Assembly (NCBI GenBank): GCA_965243715.1
Contig: CBDEVU010000017.1
Location: 868,001 to 932,000, forward strand
Length of the DNA stretch: 64,000 nt
DNA from: UBA11606 sp965243715
GTDB taxonomy: Bacteria > Actinomycetota > Acidimicrobiia > Acidimicrobiales > Aldehydirespiratoraceae
Reading direction: 5' to 3'
Shown: positions 35,349 through 44,406 of the stretch, one piece after another
How positions within the stretch are numbered: position 1 is the first letter of the stretch
How the letters are laid out: each line of letters opens with the position of its first letter
Translations under genes and position numbers: made by a program
Notes under the pieces: model-generated
Told to the model about the DNA's origin: nothing
Database searches by the model: none
Seen by the model: only the letters and a program-made list of their open reading frames with translations

Positions 35349-36517
35349 CCAACATCTCGGAGCGTCAACAGCTTTCGTACATCGCGGCCCAAGCGGCTGA
35401 TGCTCGGGTGAATGTGGAACTCGAGACGGAGGGCATGACCCTCAACATCGGCCCCCAGCATCCGGCCACCCACGGCACCCTTCGTATCGTGGCCAAACTC
35501 GACGGAGAGCAGGTTATCGCCGTCGATCCAATCATGGGTTACATGCACCGCGGCTATGAAAAACTGGCCGAGGTTCGCACGTATCCGCAGGTCACCACGC
35601 TGATTAACCGCATCGATTGGGTGGGCAGCTTCGCCAACGAAGTGCCGTTCATTTTGGCCGCCGAGAAACTGATGGACGTCGAGGCCCCCCAGCGGGCCCA
35701 GTGGATTCGCACCATCTTGTTCGAGTTGTCACGCATTGCAAACATTTCACTGTTCCTCGGCGATATGGGTTTGCAGGTCGGCGCGGTCACCCCAGCGTTC
35801 TTTGCCTTTAGAGACCGCGAGCACGTGTTGAACCAGATCGAGGCGGTGACGGGTGGTCGTTTCCATCCGAACTTCGACCGTATCGGTGGGCTCAAAGACG
35901 ATCTCCCCGCCGGTTGGATCATCGAAACCAAACGGGTCATGAAAAAGATGCGCCGGTTCTGCGACGAGATGGAAACCCTCGTCCAAGGCAACGAGATCTT
36001 TGAGGTTCGGACTCGAGGTATCGGTGTTATCCCGGCCGATATTGGTCTGTCGTATGGCCTGTCGGGCGCCAACATTCGTGCGTCAGGAGTCGACTGGGAT
36101 TCCCGTCGCGATAACCCGTGCGGACTCGTGCATAATGAACTCGATTGGAAGGTCTGGACTCACCCCGACGGCGACTCATTCGCTCGTTTCTGGGTCCGCC
36201 TCCAGGAGGTACGCGAAAGCACCAAGATGGTCGATCAGATGCTCGACGGTCTGCCCAGCGGTCCGATCATGGCCAAGGTTCCGCGGATAATCAAGGTTCC
36301 CGCTGGCGAGGTTTACGTCGAAACCGAAAACCCTCTCGGCGTCATGGGCTACTACGTGATCTCGAAAGGCGATCTCATCCCGTTTAGGGTCAAGATTCGT
36401 TCGGCCTCGTTCAACAACATCTCGATCACGCCGTGGCTGCTGAAGGGCGTGTACGTCCCCGACATCATCACCATTCTCGGCTCGCTGTACTTCATCCTAG
36501 GAGACATCGACCGGTGA
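35345..36517 (+). CDS. nuoD: Complex I subunit D (operon 2), variant quinone site
   Basis: 390 residues. The quinone-site histidine is kept (GPQHPATHG, His43), but the residue aligning with the quinone-site tyrosine (bovine mature Tyr108; Tyr111 in the operon-1 copy) is Trp92 in INRIDWVGSF. The segment MGYMHRGYEK carries Arg69 at the position of mitochondrial NDUFS2 Arg85, the residue dimethylated by NDUFAF7; the operon-1 protein has Thr there. C-terminus ends in the usual SLYFILGDIDR. Overlaps nuoC2 by 4 nt. Confidence 0.95.
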   Translation: MTNISERQQLSYIAAQAADARVNVELETEGMTLNIGPQHPATHGTLRIVAKLDGEQVIAVDPIMGYMHRGYEKLAEVRTYPQVTTLINRIDWVGSFANEVPFILAAEKLMDVEAPQRAQWIRTILFELSRIANISLFLGDMGLQVGAVTPAFFAFRDREHVLNQIEAVTGGRFHPNFDRIGGLKDDLPAGWIIETKRVMKKMRRFCDEMETLVQGNEIFEVRTRGIGVIPADIGLSYGLSGANIRASGVDWDSRRDNPCGLVHNELDWKVWTHPDGDSFARFWVRLQEVRESTKMVDQMLDGLPSGPIMAKVPRIIKVPAGEVYVETENPLGVMGYYVISKGDLIPFRVKIRSASFNNISITPWLLKGVYVPDIITILGSLYFILGDIDR

Positions 36518-37548
36518 ACACCTTGGTGATGGGCGAACTCGCCTACTGGCAACAAACCGGACTGCGCGTCGGGGGCGGGCTCGCAGCGGTGCTGTTGATC
36601 GCCGGCACCTTGGTGTACGTACACCTTTTCAAGCTGGTCTCGTTCATGCAGAGTCGGCTGGGGCCGATGGAAGCGGGTCCGTTCGGGTCCCTGCAGTTGC
36701 TGGCGGAGGTGGGTAAGTTCTTGCAGAAGGAAGACATCTTCCCCCGCAAGGCCGATCGCTTCGTTTTTGCCGCCGCTCCGTTCGTGGTACTCATGTCGAC
36801 CTTCCTTTTGGTGGTTGTTGTCCCAGGCGGCCCTGATGCCTGGTTTATCGACAGCGAACTCGGCATCTATCTCGCCATGGCGGTCTCGTCGGTGTCAGTC
36901 ATTGGTGTACTCATGGCGGGGTGGGGTTCAGCGAGTAAGTACTCGCTCCTCGGCGGGCTGCGGGCCACCGGCCAGCTCATCGCCTACGAACTTCCGCTAA
37001 TTCTGGCGGTCATCGGGGTGGTCATTCAGGCTGGCACGATGAACATGCAAGGCATTGTCCTGGCCCAAGCCCAAGGCGAAATCTTTGGTTGGGGGGCCAT
37101 CGGCAACCCCTACCTTCTCACCCAAGGCGTGGCGTTCTTAGTCTTCATGGTCGCCATGCAAGCCGAACTCACCCAGACCCCGTTCGATATGCCGATTGCT
37201 GAATCTGAGCTTGTCACCGGCTACATGACCGAGTACTCGGGCATGCGGTTCTTGCTTTTCTTTATCGGAGAGTTCGCTACCGCTGGCGTGTTTTCGGCCA
37301 TCGCGGCGGTGCTATTTTTGGGCGGCTGGTATATCCCAGGCATTGACCCCTTCGACAATGTCATGAATGTTCTCGGACCGCTCGTGATGTTCACCAAGAT
37401 TGTTCTCTTGACCTTTTTGGTGTTCTGGTTCCGCTTCACTTTCCCTCGCTTCCGTGAGGATCAACTCCAGAAGCTGGCGTGGAAGTTCCTTATCCCCGTC
37501 GCTCTCGCCAACATCGTCGTGACCGGCATTCTCAAGGTCGCCTTCTAG
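36514..37548 (+). CDS. nuoH: Complex I subunit H (operon 2)
   Basis: 344 residues, eight helices, NuoH family: MQSRLGPMEAGPFGSLQLLAE, MQAELTQTPFDMPIAESELVTG and WFRFTFPRFREDQLQ. GTG start overlaps the nuoD2 stop (GTGA). A longer open frame upstream reads out of register through nuoD2 and is not used. No nuoE, F or G lies between D and H, unlike operon 1. Confidence 0.95.
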   Translation: MNTLVMGELAYWQQTGLRVGGGLAAVLLIAGTLVYVHLFKLVSFMQSRLGPMEAGPFGSLQLLAEVGKFLQKEDIFPRKADRFVFAAAPFVVLMSTFLLVVVVPGGPDAWFIDSELGIYLAMAVSSVSVIGVLMAGWGSASKYSLLGGLRATGQLIAYELPLILAVIGVVIQAGTMNMQGIVLAQAQGEIFGWGAIGNPYLLTQGVAFLVFMVAMQAELTQTPFDMPIAESELVTGYMTEYSGMRFLLFFIGEFATAGVFSAIAAVLFLGGWYIPGIDPFDNVMNVLGPLVMFTKIVLLTFLVFWFRFTFPRFREDQLQKLAWKFLIPVALANIVVTGILKVAF

Positions 37549-37556
37549 GAATCAAT

Positions 37557-38096
37557 ATGGGACTCGTACCAGGACTCATCAAAGGCCTAGGGGTCACGGG
37601 CGGCACCATGCTGCGTACGGTCTTCCCTGGTGGCCTAAAGAAACCGCTACCGAACCCAGTCAAGGGGGCCGAAACGGTTCAGTATCCCCACGAAAAGGAA
37701 GCGCCCCCTGCCCGAGCGCGCGGGGTGATTGCGCTGCACGAGGAGAACTGCACCGCTTGTATGTTGTGCGCCCGGGAGTGCCCCGACTGGTGCATCTACA
37801 TCGAGGGTCATAAAGAGAAGGCGCCGCCGCGTCGAGCCGGTGGTAAGCCCCGCCAGGTTAACGCTCTCGACCGTTTCGATATCGATTTCGCCCTTTGCAT
37901 GTACTGCGGGATCTGTGTCGATGTTTGCCCGTTCGAGGCGCTGTTTTGGAGCCCGGAGTACGAGTTCTCCGAGCCGCGCATCGCTGACTTGCTGCACGAC
38001 AAGTCGCGTTTGTCGGAGTGGATGGAAACGGTTCCTGATTTCGAAGCCTACGAGAGTGGCGCAGAAGTCAAGGTAAAGAAGGTTCCCGCCACATGA
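37557..38096 (+). CDS. nuoI: Complex I subunit I (operon 2)
   Basis: 179 residues with two [4Fe-4S] motifs, CTACMLCARECPDWC and CMYCGICVDVCP. ATG 8 nt after the nuoH2 stop, with AGGAATC in between. The stretch from residue 60 to 105 between the clusters is Lys/Arg-rich. Overlaps nuoJ2 by 4 nt. It would be the electron entry point nearest any alternative donor, since this operon has no NADH module. Confidence 0.94.
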   Translation: MGLVPGLIKGLGVTGGTMLRTVFPGGLKKPLPNPVKGAETVQYPHEKEAPPARARGVIALHEENCTACMLCARECPDWCIYIEGHKEKAPPRRAGGKPRQVNALDRFDIDFALCMYCGICVDVCPFEALFWSPEYEFSEPRIADLLHDKSRLSEWMETVPDFEAYESGAEVKVKKVPAT

Positions 38097-38629
38097 TCGC
38101 TGTCGTCCTCGCGGCCGCGTCGGCCGATATCGACCTCTATGTAGCACAGAACGTCTTCTTCGCGATCATTGCCATCACGATGATCTATGCCGCGGTTAGG
38201 GTGGTCACCACCGCAAACGTGGTCCACGCGGCTCTCTGGTTGGTCATGGTGTTGGCAGGCGTGGCGGTACAGTTCTTGCTGCTCGGCGCCGAGTTCGTCG
38301 CCGTGACTCAGGTTCTCGTGTACATCGGTGCAGTGGTTGTTTTGTTCTTATTCGGGGTGATGCTCACTCGTGCCTCGATGGGCGACGACGAGTCGGTCGC
38401 CGAAGAAAAAGGCGCAATGGCGGCCCTAGTTAGCGTCTTGTTGTTCGTAGTCATGGCGGTCGCCCTCATAGATTCCTTCAAAGATGTGCGGGTCGTGGTT
38501 AACGAACCGCAGTCGGTCACCGCGGTGTCTGACTCCATCTTTAGCCAGTACATCGTCGCGTTCGAAGCAGTATCGGTGCTTCTACTCGCCGCACTTATTG
38601 GGGCCATCGTCGTGGCCCGGAAGGACTGA
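38093..38629 (+). CDS. nuoJ: Complex I subunit J (operon 2)
   Basis: 178 residues, five helices, NuoJ family with VTQVLVYIGAVVVLFLFGVMLTRA. ATG overlaps the nuoI2 stop by 4 nt. Confidence 0.93.
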   Translation: MIAVVLAAASADIDLYVAQNVFFAIIAITMIYAAVRVVTTANVVHAALWLVMVLAGVAVQFLLLGAEFVAVTQVLVYIGAVVVLFLFGVMLTRASMGDDESVAEEKGAMAALVSVLLFVVMAVALIDSFKDVRVVVNEPQSVTAVSDSIFSQYIVAFEAVSVLLLAALIGAIVVARKD

Positions 38630-38633
38630 GCCG

Positions 38634-38933
38634 ATGCTTCTTAACCAGTTTTTGCTCCTTGCGGCCGTCCTGTTCTGCATCGGTGTTTACGGCGTAGTGG
38701 TTCGCAAGAGCGGAATGCTCGTGTTGATGTCGGTTGAGCTCATTCTTAACGCCGTCAACATCAACCTCGTCGCCTTCGGGGCGCTCACCGACGATGTCGG
38801 CGGTGCCGTGTTTGCCTTGTTCACGATCGCGGTGGCCGCCGCCGAAGTCGGCATTGGCCTCGCCATTGTTTTGCTCATGTACCGCAACCGTCGCAATATC
38901 GACCTCTCGCAGGCCGATCTGCTGAAGGGCTGA
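38634..38933 (+). CDS. nuoK: Complex I subunit K (operon 2)
   Basis: 99 residues, three helices, with LMSVELILNAVNINLVAFG and VAAAEVGIGLAIVLLMYRNR, the conserved acidic positions of NuoK. ATG 4 nt after the nuoJ2 stop. Confidence 0.94.
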   Translation: MLLNQFLLLAAVLFCIGVYGVVVRKSGMLVLMSVELILNAVNINLVAFGALTDDVGGAVFALFTIAVAAAEVGIGLAIVLLMYRNRRNIDLSQADLLKG

Positions 38934-38940
38934 GGTCACC

Positions 38941-41232
38941 GTGTTTCTTTCCACCCTCGCTGCCAGTTCGGTGCCCTCGGCGTCCACCGTGACCGCCAAC
39001 GCGAATTGGTTCCTCGAGAACGCTTGGCTGATCGCCCTGTTGCCTGCCCTGTCCTTCCTCGTCATCTTGTTCTTCGGCAAACGTATGCCGAAAAAGGGTG
39101 CCGAGGTCGGCATCGCCGCGGTCGGCGTTTCGTTCGTGCTGGCGGTGATCACCGCTGGGGCCTGGATCGACCATCGCGACAACTTCGACTTCCACCCTCC
39201 CGCCGACGACGAACACGCCATCGTGGTCGACGACACCTACGACTCAGTGACCCTCACCGCGGTGACCCTTACCGCGGAGGCGACCGACGAGGAACACGCT
39301 CCGGTCCATCCCTACGTCGCAGTGCAGAACTCCACCCAGTGGCTACAAAGCGGCGGGGTCGAGTTCAACGCGGGCATCTTGATCGATGGTTTGTCGGTGA
39401 TGATGCTCTTCGTCGTGACCCTCATCTCGCTGCTGGTCCACATCTACAGCACCGACTACGTGGGCGACGACCGGCGTTACACCCACTACTTTGCCTTCCT
39501 CTCCTTGTTCACCGCCTCGATGCTTTTCTTCGTGATGAGCGACAACATTTTGCAGATGATCGTGGGCTGGGAACTCGTCGGCGTGTGCTCCTTTGTCCTC
39601 ATCGGCCACTGGTGGGAAGACCAAGCCAATAGCGACGCCGCCCTCAAGGCTTTCATCACCAACCGAGTGGGCGATGTGGGCCTGCTGGTCGGCATGATCA
39701 CCTTATTTTTCGCCGCGGGTGGTGGTAAAACCTTCGATACCATCAAGATCAACGAAGCCGTCGTGCAGGGCACCGTCGGGCATACCGCTTTGGTAGTCGC
39801 CGCGGCGTGTTTGGCCGCCGCGGTTATGTCCAAGTCGGGCCAGTTTGTGCTGCACACTTGGCTGCCGGACGCGATGGCGGGCCCGACCCCCGTGTCGGCA
39901 TTGATTCACGCTGCCACCATGGTCGTTGCGGGCATCTTCATGGTGGCCCGCTTGTACCCGGTCTTCTTCGAAGGCATGCAGATCGGAGGTTCGAGCATCA
40001 ACCTGCTCGCCACCATCGGCGCCATCACCTTAGTCTTCGGCGGCTTGTTGGCTTTCGTTCAAAACGACATCAAGAAGGTGCTGGCCTACTCCACCGTTTC
40101 GCAGTTGGGCTACATGGTAATGGCGCTCGGTGTTGGCGCTTGGACCGCCGCCCTCTTTCACCTCTTCACCCACGCCTTCTTCAAGGCCAACCTTTTCCTA
40201 GGCTCCGGTTCGGTTGCCCACGCCGTTCACAGCTTCGACATGAAGACCGACATGGGCGGTATGCGTAAGTTCATGCCTCGGACGTACATCACGTTCATCA
40301 TCGGCTCGCTGGCTTTGGCCGGGGTGTTCCCCTTGGCCGGGTTCTGGTCGAAGGACGAGATCCTAGTTGGCACCGGTGGATGGGGCCTGTTCGGCGGCAC
40401 GGGCGGCAACGGTGCCTACACATTCCACATTGCGATGGCCATGATCGGAGCGGCGCTCACCGCGGCCTACATGACGCGCTGCGTGTACCTAACCTTCCAC
40501 GGTGAGTACCGCGGCGATTCCCATCATGGCTCTCCACACGAGTCAGGCCCTCGCATCCTCGGGCCGCTCTATGTTTTGTCCGCCATGGCTATCGTGGTTG
40601 GCTTCTTGAACCTCCCAGTCGGCTTCCAACTAGTTCCGAAATCATGGCAGGAACGGTTCGGCCACTTCGTCGAGCCGACCGGTTCGTCGTATTTCCCCGC
40701 CATTGCCCACGGTACGCCAAGTTGGTCGCTCGCCATTGTTTCGAGCGTCGTCGCGCTGGTAGGTGCTGGCATCGCGTACAACTACTACTTTGTCCGCGTC
40801 GATCGTCTGAGCAAACAGACAGGGGAGTCGCTTACCGGTTTGCCCAACGGCATGACTAGCACCAACAAACTGGCTCGGACCGGCCATAACGTCTTAGTTA
40901 ACAAGTACTACCTCGATCACCTTTACACTGGGCTGATTGCTGGCTTCACCAAGGGTCCGCTCGCTCGGGCCGCGTACTGGGTCAACCAGCACGTTCTGGA
41001 CGGTACCGTCAACGCGGCGGGAGAAACGGCGGTAAAGACCGGGCGACTAGTGTACGACAAGATCGATCAAGGCGTTGTCGACGGCTTCATCGACGGCGCA
41101 GGCAAGCTCTCGGACTCCACCGGCCAAGAGCTCCGTCGCATGAATTCCGGCAAGGTTCAGAACTATGCCGCCCTCCTATTCGCTGGCGCGGCCGTCTTGG
41201 CCGGTGCCTTTGTCATCCTGCTCGCTCTCTAA
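38941..41232 (+). CDS. nuoL: Complex I subunit L (operon 2)
   Basis: 763 residues, antiporter-like subunit: MIVGWELVGVCSFVLIGHWW, AMAGPTPVSALIHAATMVVAG, NDIKKVLAYSTVSQLGYM. It also exceeds the usual length, but differently from the operon-1 copy: an acidic/Thr-rich stretch of about 50 residues follows the second helix (about 80-135), and the C-terminal amphipathic region is long. It does not contain the Ala-rich coiled coil of the operon-1 protein. GTG start. Confidence 0.94.
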   Translation: MFLSTLAASSVPSASTVTANANWFLENAWLIALLPALSFLVILFFGKRMPKKGAEVGIAAVGVSFVLAVITAGAWIDHRDNFDFHPPADDEHAIVVDDTYDSVTLTAVTLTAEATDEEHAPVHPYVAVQNSTQWLQSGGVEFNAGILIDGLSVMMLFVVTLISLLVHIYSTDYVGDDRRYTHYFAFLSLFTASMLFFVMSDNILQMIVGWELVGVCSFVLIGHWWEDQANSDAALKAFITNRVGDVGLLVGMITLFFAAGGGKTFDTIKINEAVVQGTVGHTALVVAAACLAAAVMSKSGQFVLHTWLPDAMAGPTPVSALIHAATMVVAGIFMVARLYPVFFEGMQIGGSSINLLATIGAITLVFGGLLAFVQNDIKKVLAYSTVSQLGYMVMALGVGAWTAALFHLFTHAFFKANLFLGSGSVAHAVHSFDMKTDMGGMRKFMPRTYITFIIGSLALAGVFPLAGFWSKDEILVGTGGWGLFGGTGGNGAYTFHIAMAMIGAALTAAYMTRCVYLTFHGEYRGDSHHGSPHESGPRILGPLYVLSAMAIVVGFLNLPVGFQLVPKSWQERFGHFVEPTGSSYFPAIAHGTPSWSLAIVSSVVALVGAGIAYNYYFVRVDRLSKQTGESLTGLPNGMTSTNKLARTGHNVLVNKYYLDHLYTGLIAGFTKGPLARAAYWVNQHVLDGTVNAAGETAVKTGRLVYDKIDQGVVDGFIDGAGKLSDSTGQELRRMNSGKVQNYAALLFAGAAVLAGAFVILLAL

Positions 41233-41280
41233 TGACTCAACTGCTCTGATGACTCAACGCAGAACCCGGGAACAACACCT

Positions 41281-41643
41281 ATGACCGAATTCCTTAACGA
41301 CTGGGGCCTCCTCGTTATCACCTTCGTACCGCTCGCCGGTGCTTTGGCCATGATGGTGATCCCCGAACGCGACGAAGAGACCCACAAGCAGGTCTCTCTC
41401 GCCGCTTCGCTCGCCGCTTTGGCTTTGGGTATCTGGTTCTTGTTCGACTTCGATTACGGCAACGCCGGTTCGCTGCAGTACGTCGTCGACGAGGGCTGGA
41501 TCGAAGTCATAAACTCACGGCTGATAATGGGGCTCGACGGCATGTCGCTGCCCTTGCTTGGGCTCACAGTGTTGGTGATGCCACTGGTCTTTATCTACTC
41601 GTGGAATCACATCCCGAACCGGGTAACGCCAAGGCCTTCTTGA
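41281..41643 (+). pseudogene. nuoM: Complex I subunit M (operon 2), N-terminal fragment of a frameshifted gene
   Basis: 120 residues, of which about 115 match the first three helices of NuoM (ending FIYSWNHIP). The frame then reads seven junk codons to a TGA. The rest of NuoM continues in the -1 frame from 41601. Adding one base in the CCC at about 41613-41615 restores a continuous protein across SWNHIP-EPGNAKAF. A 48-nt gap with a 10-nt direct repeat (ATGACTCAAC at 41232 and 41249) precedes it, longer than other gaps in this operon. Confidence 0.85.
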
Positions 41644-42884
41644 TTCTCATGCTGATCCTCGAGACAGGCATGATTGGCACTTTTGTGGCCCAAGACCTCA
41701 TCTTGTTCTTCGTGTTCTTCGAGGTTGTGCTCCTCCCGATGTTCTTCATGATCGCCGTTTGGGGTGGTCCGGATCGTCGCTATGCCTCGCTGAAGTTCTT
41801 CCTCTACACCCTTTTCGGCTCGGCGCTTATGTTGCTCGGCTTCCTCGCCTTGTTTTTCTTGTCGAAGAATCCCGAGACCGGCGAACTGCTGCGTACCTTC
41901 GATATGCGGGCCCTAAGCGACGTGGCCGGTGCCGGTATCGCACGGTCCTCTCAACTCTTGATCTTTGGTGGCATGTTCATCGGCTTCGGGGTCAAGGTCC
42001 CGTTGTTCCCGTTCCATACCTGGCTGCCCGATGCCCACACGCAGGCCCCCACCCAGGGTTCGGTCATCTTGGCCGCCGTGTTGCTCAAACTCGGTACCTA
42101 CGGCTTCATCCGCATCTCGATCCCGATGCTGCCGGAGGCGGCCGAGGCGTGGGCCCCGTGGATCGGACTCTTCGCCGTCATCGGGATAATCTACGGCGCG
42201 TTGGGGTGTCTGGCACAGACCGACATGAAGCGACTTATTGCGTTCTCCTCGGTCGCCCACATGGGTTTCGTGATGCTCGGCATCTCAACCCTCACCGATT
42301 TCGGGATCAACGCCGCCATATTCGGCATGGTGGCCCACGGCCTCATCACCGGCATGCTCTTCTTTATCGCAGGGTCGGTCAAGGAGCGCTACCACACCCT
42401 CGAGATCAACCGTCTCGGCGGGATGCTGCTCCAAGCGCCCAAGATGGGATGGATCCTCGGGTTCACCGCGATGGCGTCACTGGGTCTGCCCGGCCTGGCT
42501 GGCTTCTGGGGGGAGTTCCCGGCGATCCTTTCGGCCTATCAGCCCGCTAACGGCATCCCCGAGGAGACCTTCCGCACCTACATGGTTATTGCCGCGGTAG
42601 GTACCGTTTTGGCAGCCGGTTATCTTCTCTGGCTGCTCCAACGAACAGCGATGGGCGAGCCGCCCGAGGAGTTCGCCAACGATCCAAACATCACCGACGT
42701 TAATCTCACCGAGTGGCTGGCGTGGACCCCGTTCTTGGCACTCATCGTGGTCTTCGGCGTTGCCCCGGGCTTGATCTTCGAGGTCACCGACCCTGCCGTC
42801 GTTGAGTCGTTGAACAACTGCCTGCAGTTGCCCGCGGGCTGTGAGGGCGTTGCGGAAGCAGCCCAGGCTTCATTGGGAGGCTGA
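41601..42884 (+). pseudogene. nuoM: Complex I subunit M (operon 2), C-terminal fragment of a frameshifted gene
   Basis: 427 residues from a GTG that is probably not a real start; the matching region begins at about residue 6 (EPGNAKAFLILMLILETGM). It contains the NuoM core: FFEVVLLPMFFMIAVWGG, VKVPLFPFHTWLPDAHTQAPTQGS, TDMKRLIAFSSVAHMGF. Together with the upstream fragment it makes a normal-length NuoM (about 535 residues). All downstream sequence is intact, which argues for a recent mutation or a sequencing error rather than long decay. Confidence 0.88.
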
Positions 42885-42890
42885 TCGGTA

Positions 42891-44399
42891 ATGCTTGCCG
42901 TACTCGCTCAGTCCGCCGGGGACTTCGTCCGGCCGCCCATCGACTGGCACGCGGCCGCGCCGGAACTCACCCTACTCAGTTTCGGTGTTTTGCTCACCAT
43001 GATGGACATCATCTGGCTGGACCGTGGGCGTAAAAGCGTGGCGACCTTGGCGTCTATCGGGCTGCTCGCCACCATGGTCCCGATCATCACTTTGGCCGTC
43101 GACGGGACCGATCGTTCGATGTTCGGCGGGGCGTTCGTCGTTGACAACTACGCCTTGCTAATGAAGGCCGTGTTTGTCCTCGCGGGCTATGTAGTTGTGC
43201 TTCTAAGCACTAATTACATCGCGGAAGGCGACTACTGGGAGAACGAGTACTACGGCCTGTTGCTCAGCTCGATTTTGGGCATGGTTCTCATGGCCTCGGC
43301 CCGTGACCTAATCACCGTATTCGTGGCCCTCGAACTGCTCTCGATTCCTGCCTACATGCTCGCGACCTGGCGCAAACGCGACCTCAAAAGCAACGAGGCG
43401 GGCATGAAGTACTACCTCATGGGGGTCTTTGCGTCGGCCGTGATGCTCTACGGAATGTCGTTGCTTTACGGCGGCGCGGGCACCACTCTCCTCGTTGATA
43501 TCAACCAAACGATCAGCGGTCCCGACAGTCCGTCCGCAGTGGTGGTCCTAGGCATCATTTTTGTCATTGTCGGCTTCGGCTTCAAGGTCTCGGCGGTGCC
43601 GTTTCACACATGGGCCCCCGATACTTATGAGGGTGCCCCGACCCCGGTCACCGCCTTTTTGTCGGTGGCGTCGAAGGCCGCAGGCTTTGTGGCCTTGATG
43701 AACCTGTTGTTCGTTGGCTTCATCGGCCGTCCCGATGTGTACGAGCCTGTTCTTTGGATCTTGGCCGCGGCGTCGATGACTATCGGCAACCTCATCGCCT
43801 TGCGCCAAACCAACCTCGTGCGGATGCTCGCCTACTCCGGGGTCGCTCAGGCGGGCTACATGCTGGCTCCTCTGGCAGTTGCGAGCACCGTGCCCGATAA
43901 GGCCCTCACCGCGGTTGTCACTTACATCGTGATCTATGCCGCCATGAACCTGGGCGCGTTCGCGGTCATCATGGCCGTTGCTCGCAAGACACGGTCGGCA
44001 GAAATCGAGAGCTACCGCGGCTTGTTCCACTATGCCCCCGGCCTCACCGTGGCGATGACCATCTTTTTATTCTCGCTAGCCGGTATTCCGCCGTTCGGGG
44101 GCTGGTTCGCCAAGTTTCGGGTGATGGAAGCGCTCATCGAAGCCGACACCGCTTCGGGCCTCGTGTTGGCGGTATTTGTCGCCGTCAACTCCGTGATTGC
44201 CTTGTACTACTACGCCCGCCTCGGCTTCGGCATGTGGGGCGAGGAAGCCCCCGCCGGTGACCTCACCCCGGTTCGGGTCCCGGCTTCGCTCACCTCGGCT
44301 TTGCTCATCACAGTGGGTGTGACCATTGCCTTCGGGGTGATCCCGCAGATTGTGGGCGATGTCACCAACGTGAGCTTGCTCGCGGGCCTCGGCGGCTGA
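42891..44399 (+). CDS. nuoN: Complex I subunit N (operon 2)
   Basis: 502 residues, antiporter-like subunit: LITVFVALELLSIPAYMLATWR, FKVSAVPFHTWAPDTYEGAPTP, TNLVRMLAYSGVAQAGYM. ATG with GGGAGG about 10 nt upstream. Followed after only 7 nt by the MidA-like methyltransferase gene, probably in the same transcript. Confidence 0.95.
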   Translation: MLAVLAQSAGDFVRPPIDWHAAAPELTLLSFGVLLTMMDIIWLDRGRKSVATLASIGLLATMVPIITLAVDGTDRSMFGGAFVVDNYALLMKAVFVLAGYVVVLLSTNYIAEGDYWENEYYGLLLSSILGMVLMASARDLITVFVALELLSIPAYMLATWRKRDLKSNEAGMKYYLMGVFASAVMLYGMSLLYGGAGTTLLVDINQTISGPDSPSAVVVLGIIFVIVGFGFKVSAVPFHTWAPDTYEGAPTPVTAFLSVASKAAGFVALMNLLFVGFIGRPDVYEPVLWILAAASMTIGNLIALRQTNLVRMLAYSGVAQAGYMLAPLAVASTVPDKALTAVVTYIVIYAAMNLGAFAVIMAVARKTRSAEIESYRGLFHYAPGLTVAMTIFLFSLAGIPPFGGWFAKFRVMEALIEADTASGLVLAVFVAVNSVIALYYYARLGFGMWGEEAPAGDLTPVRVPASLTSALLITVGVTIAFGVIPQIVGDVTNVSLLAGLGG

Positions 44400-44406
44400 T
44401 TCAGTA

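Noticed and set aside
41600..41645. Programmed -1 ribosomal frameshift in nuoM2
   Set aside because: No X-XXY-YYZ slippery heptamer or obvious downstream stem is visible at the junction; an indel or sequencing error is simpler. Kept only as one option in the finding.
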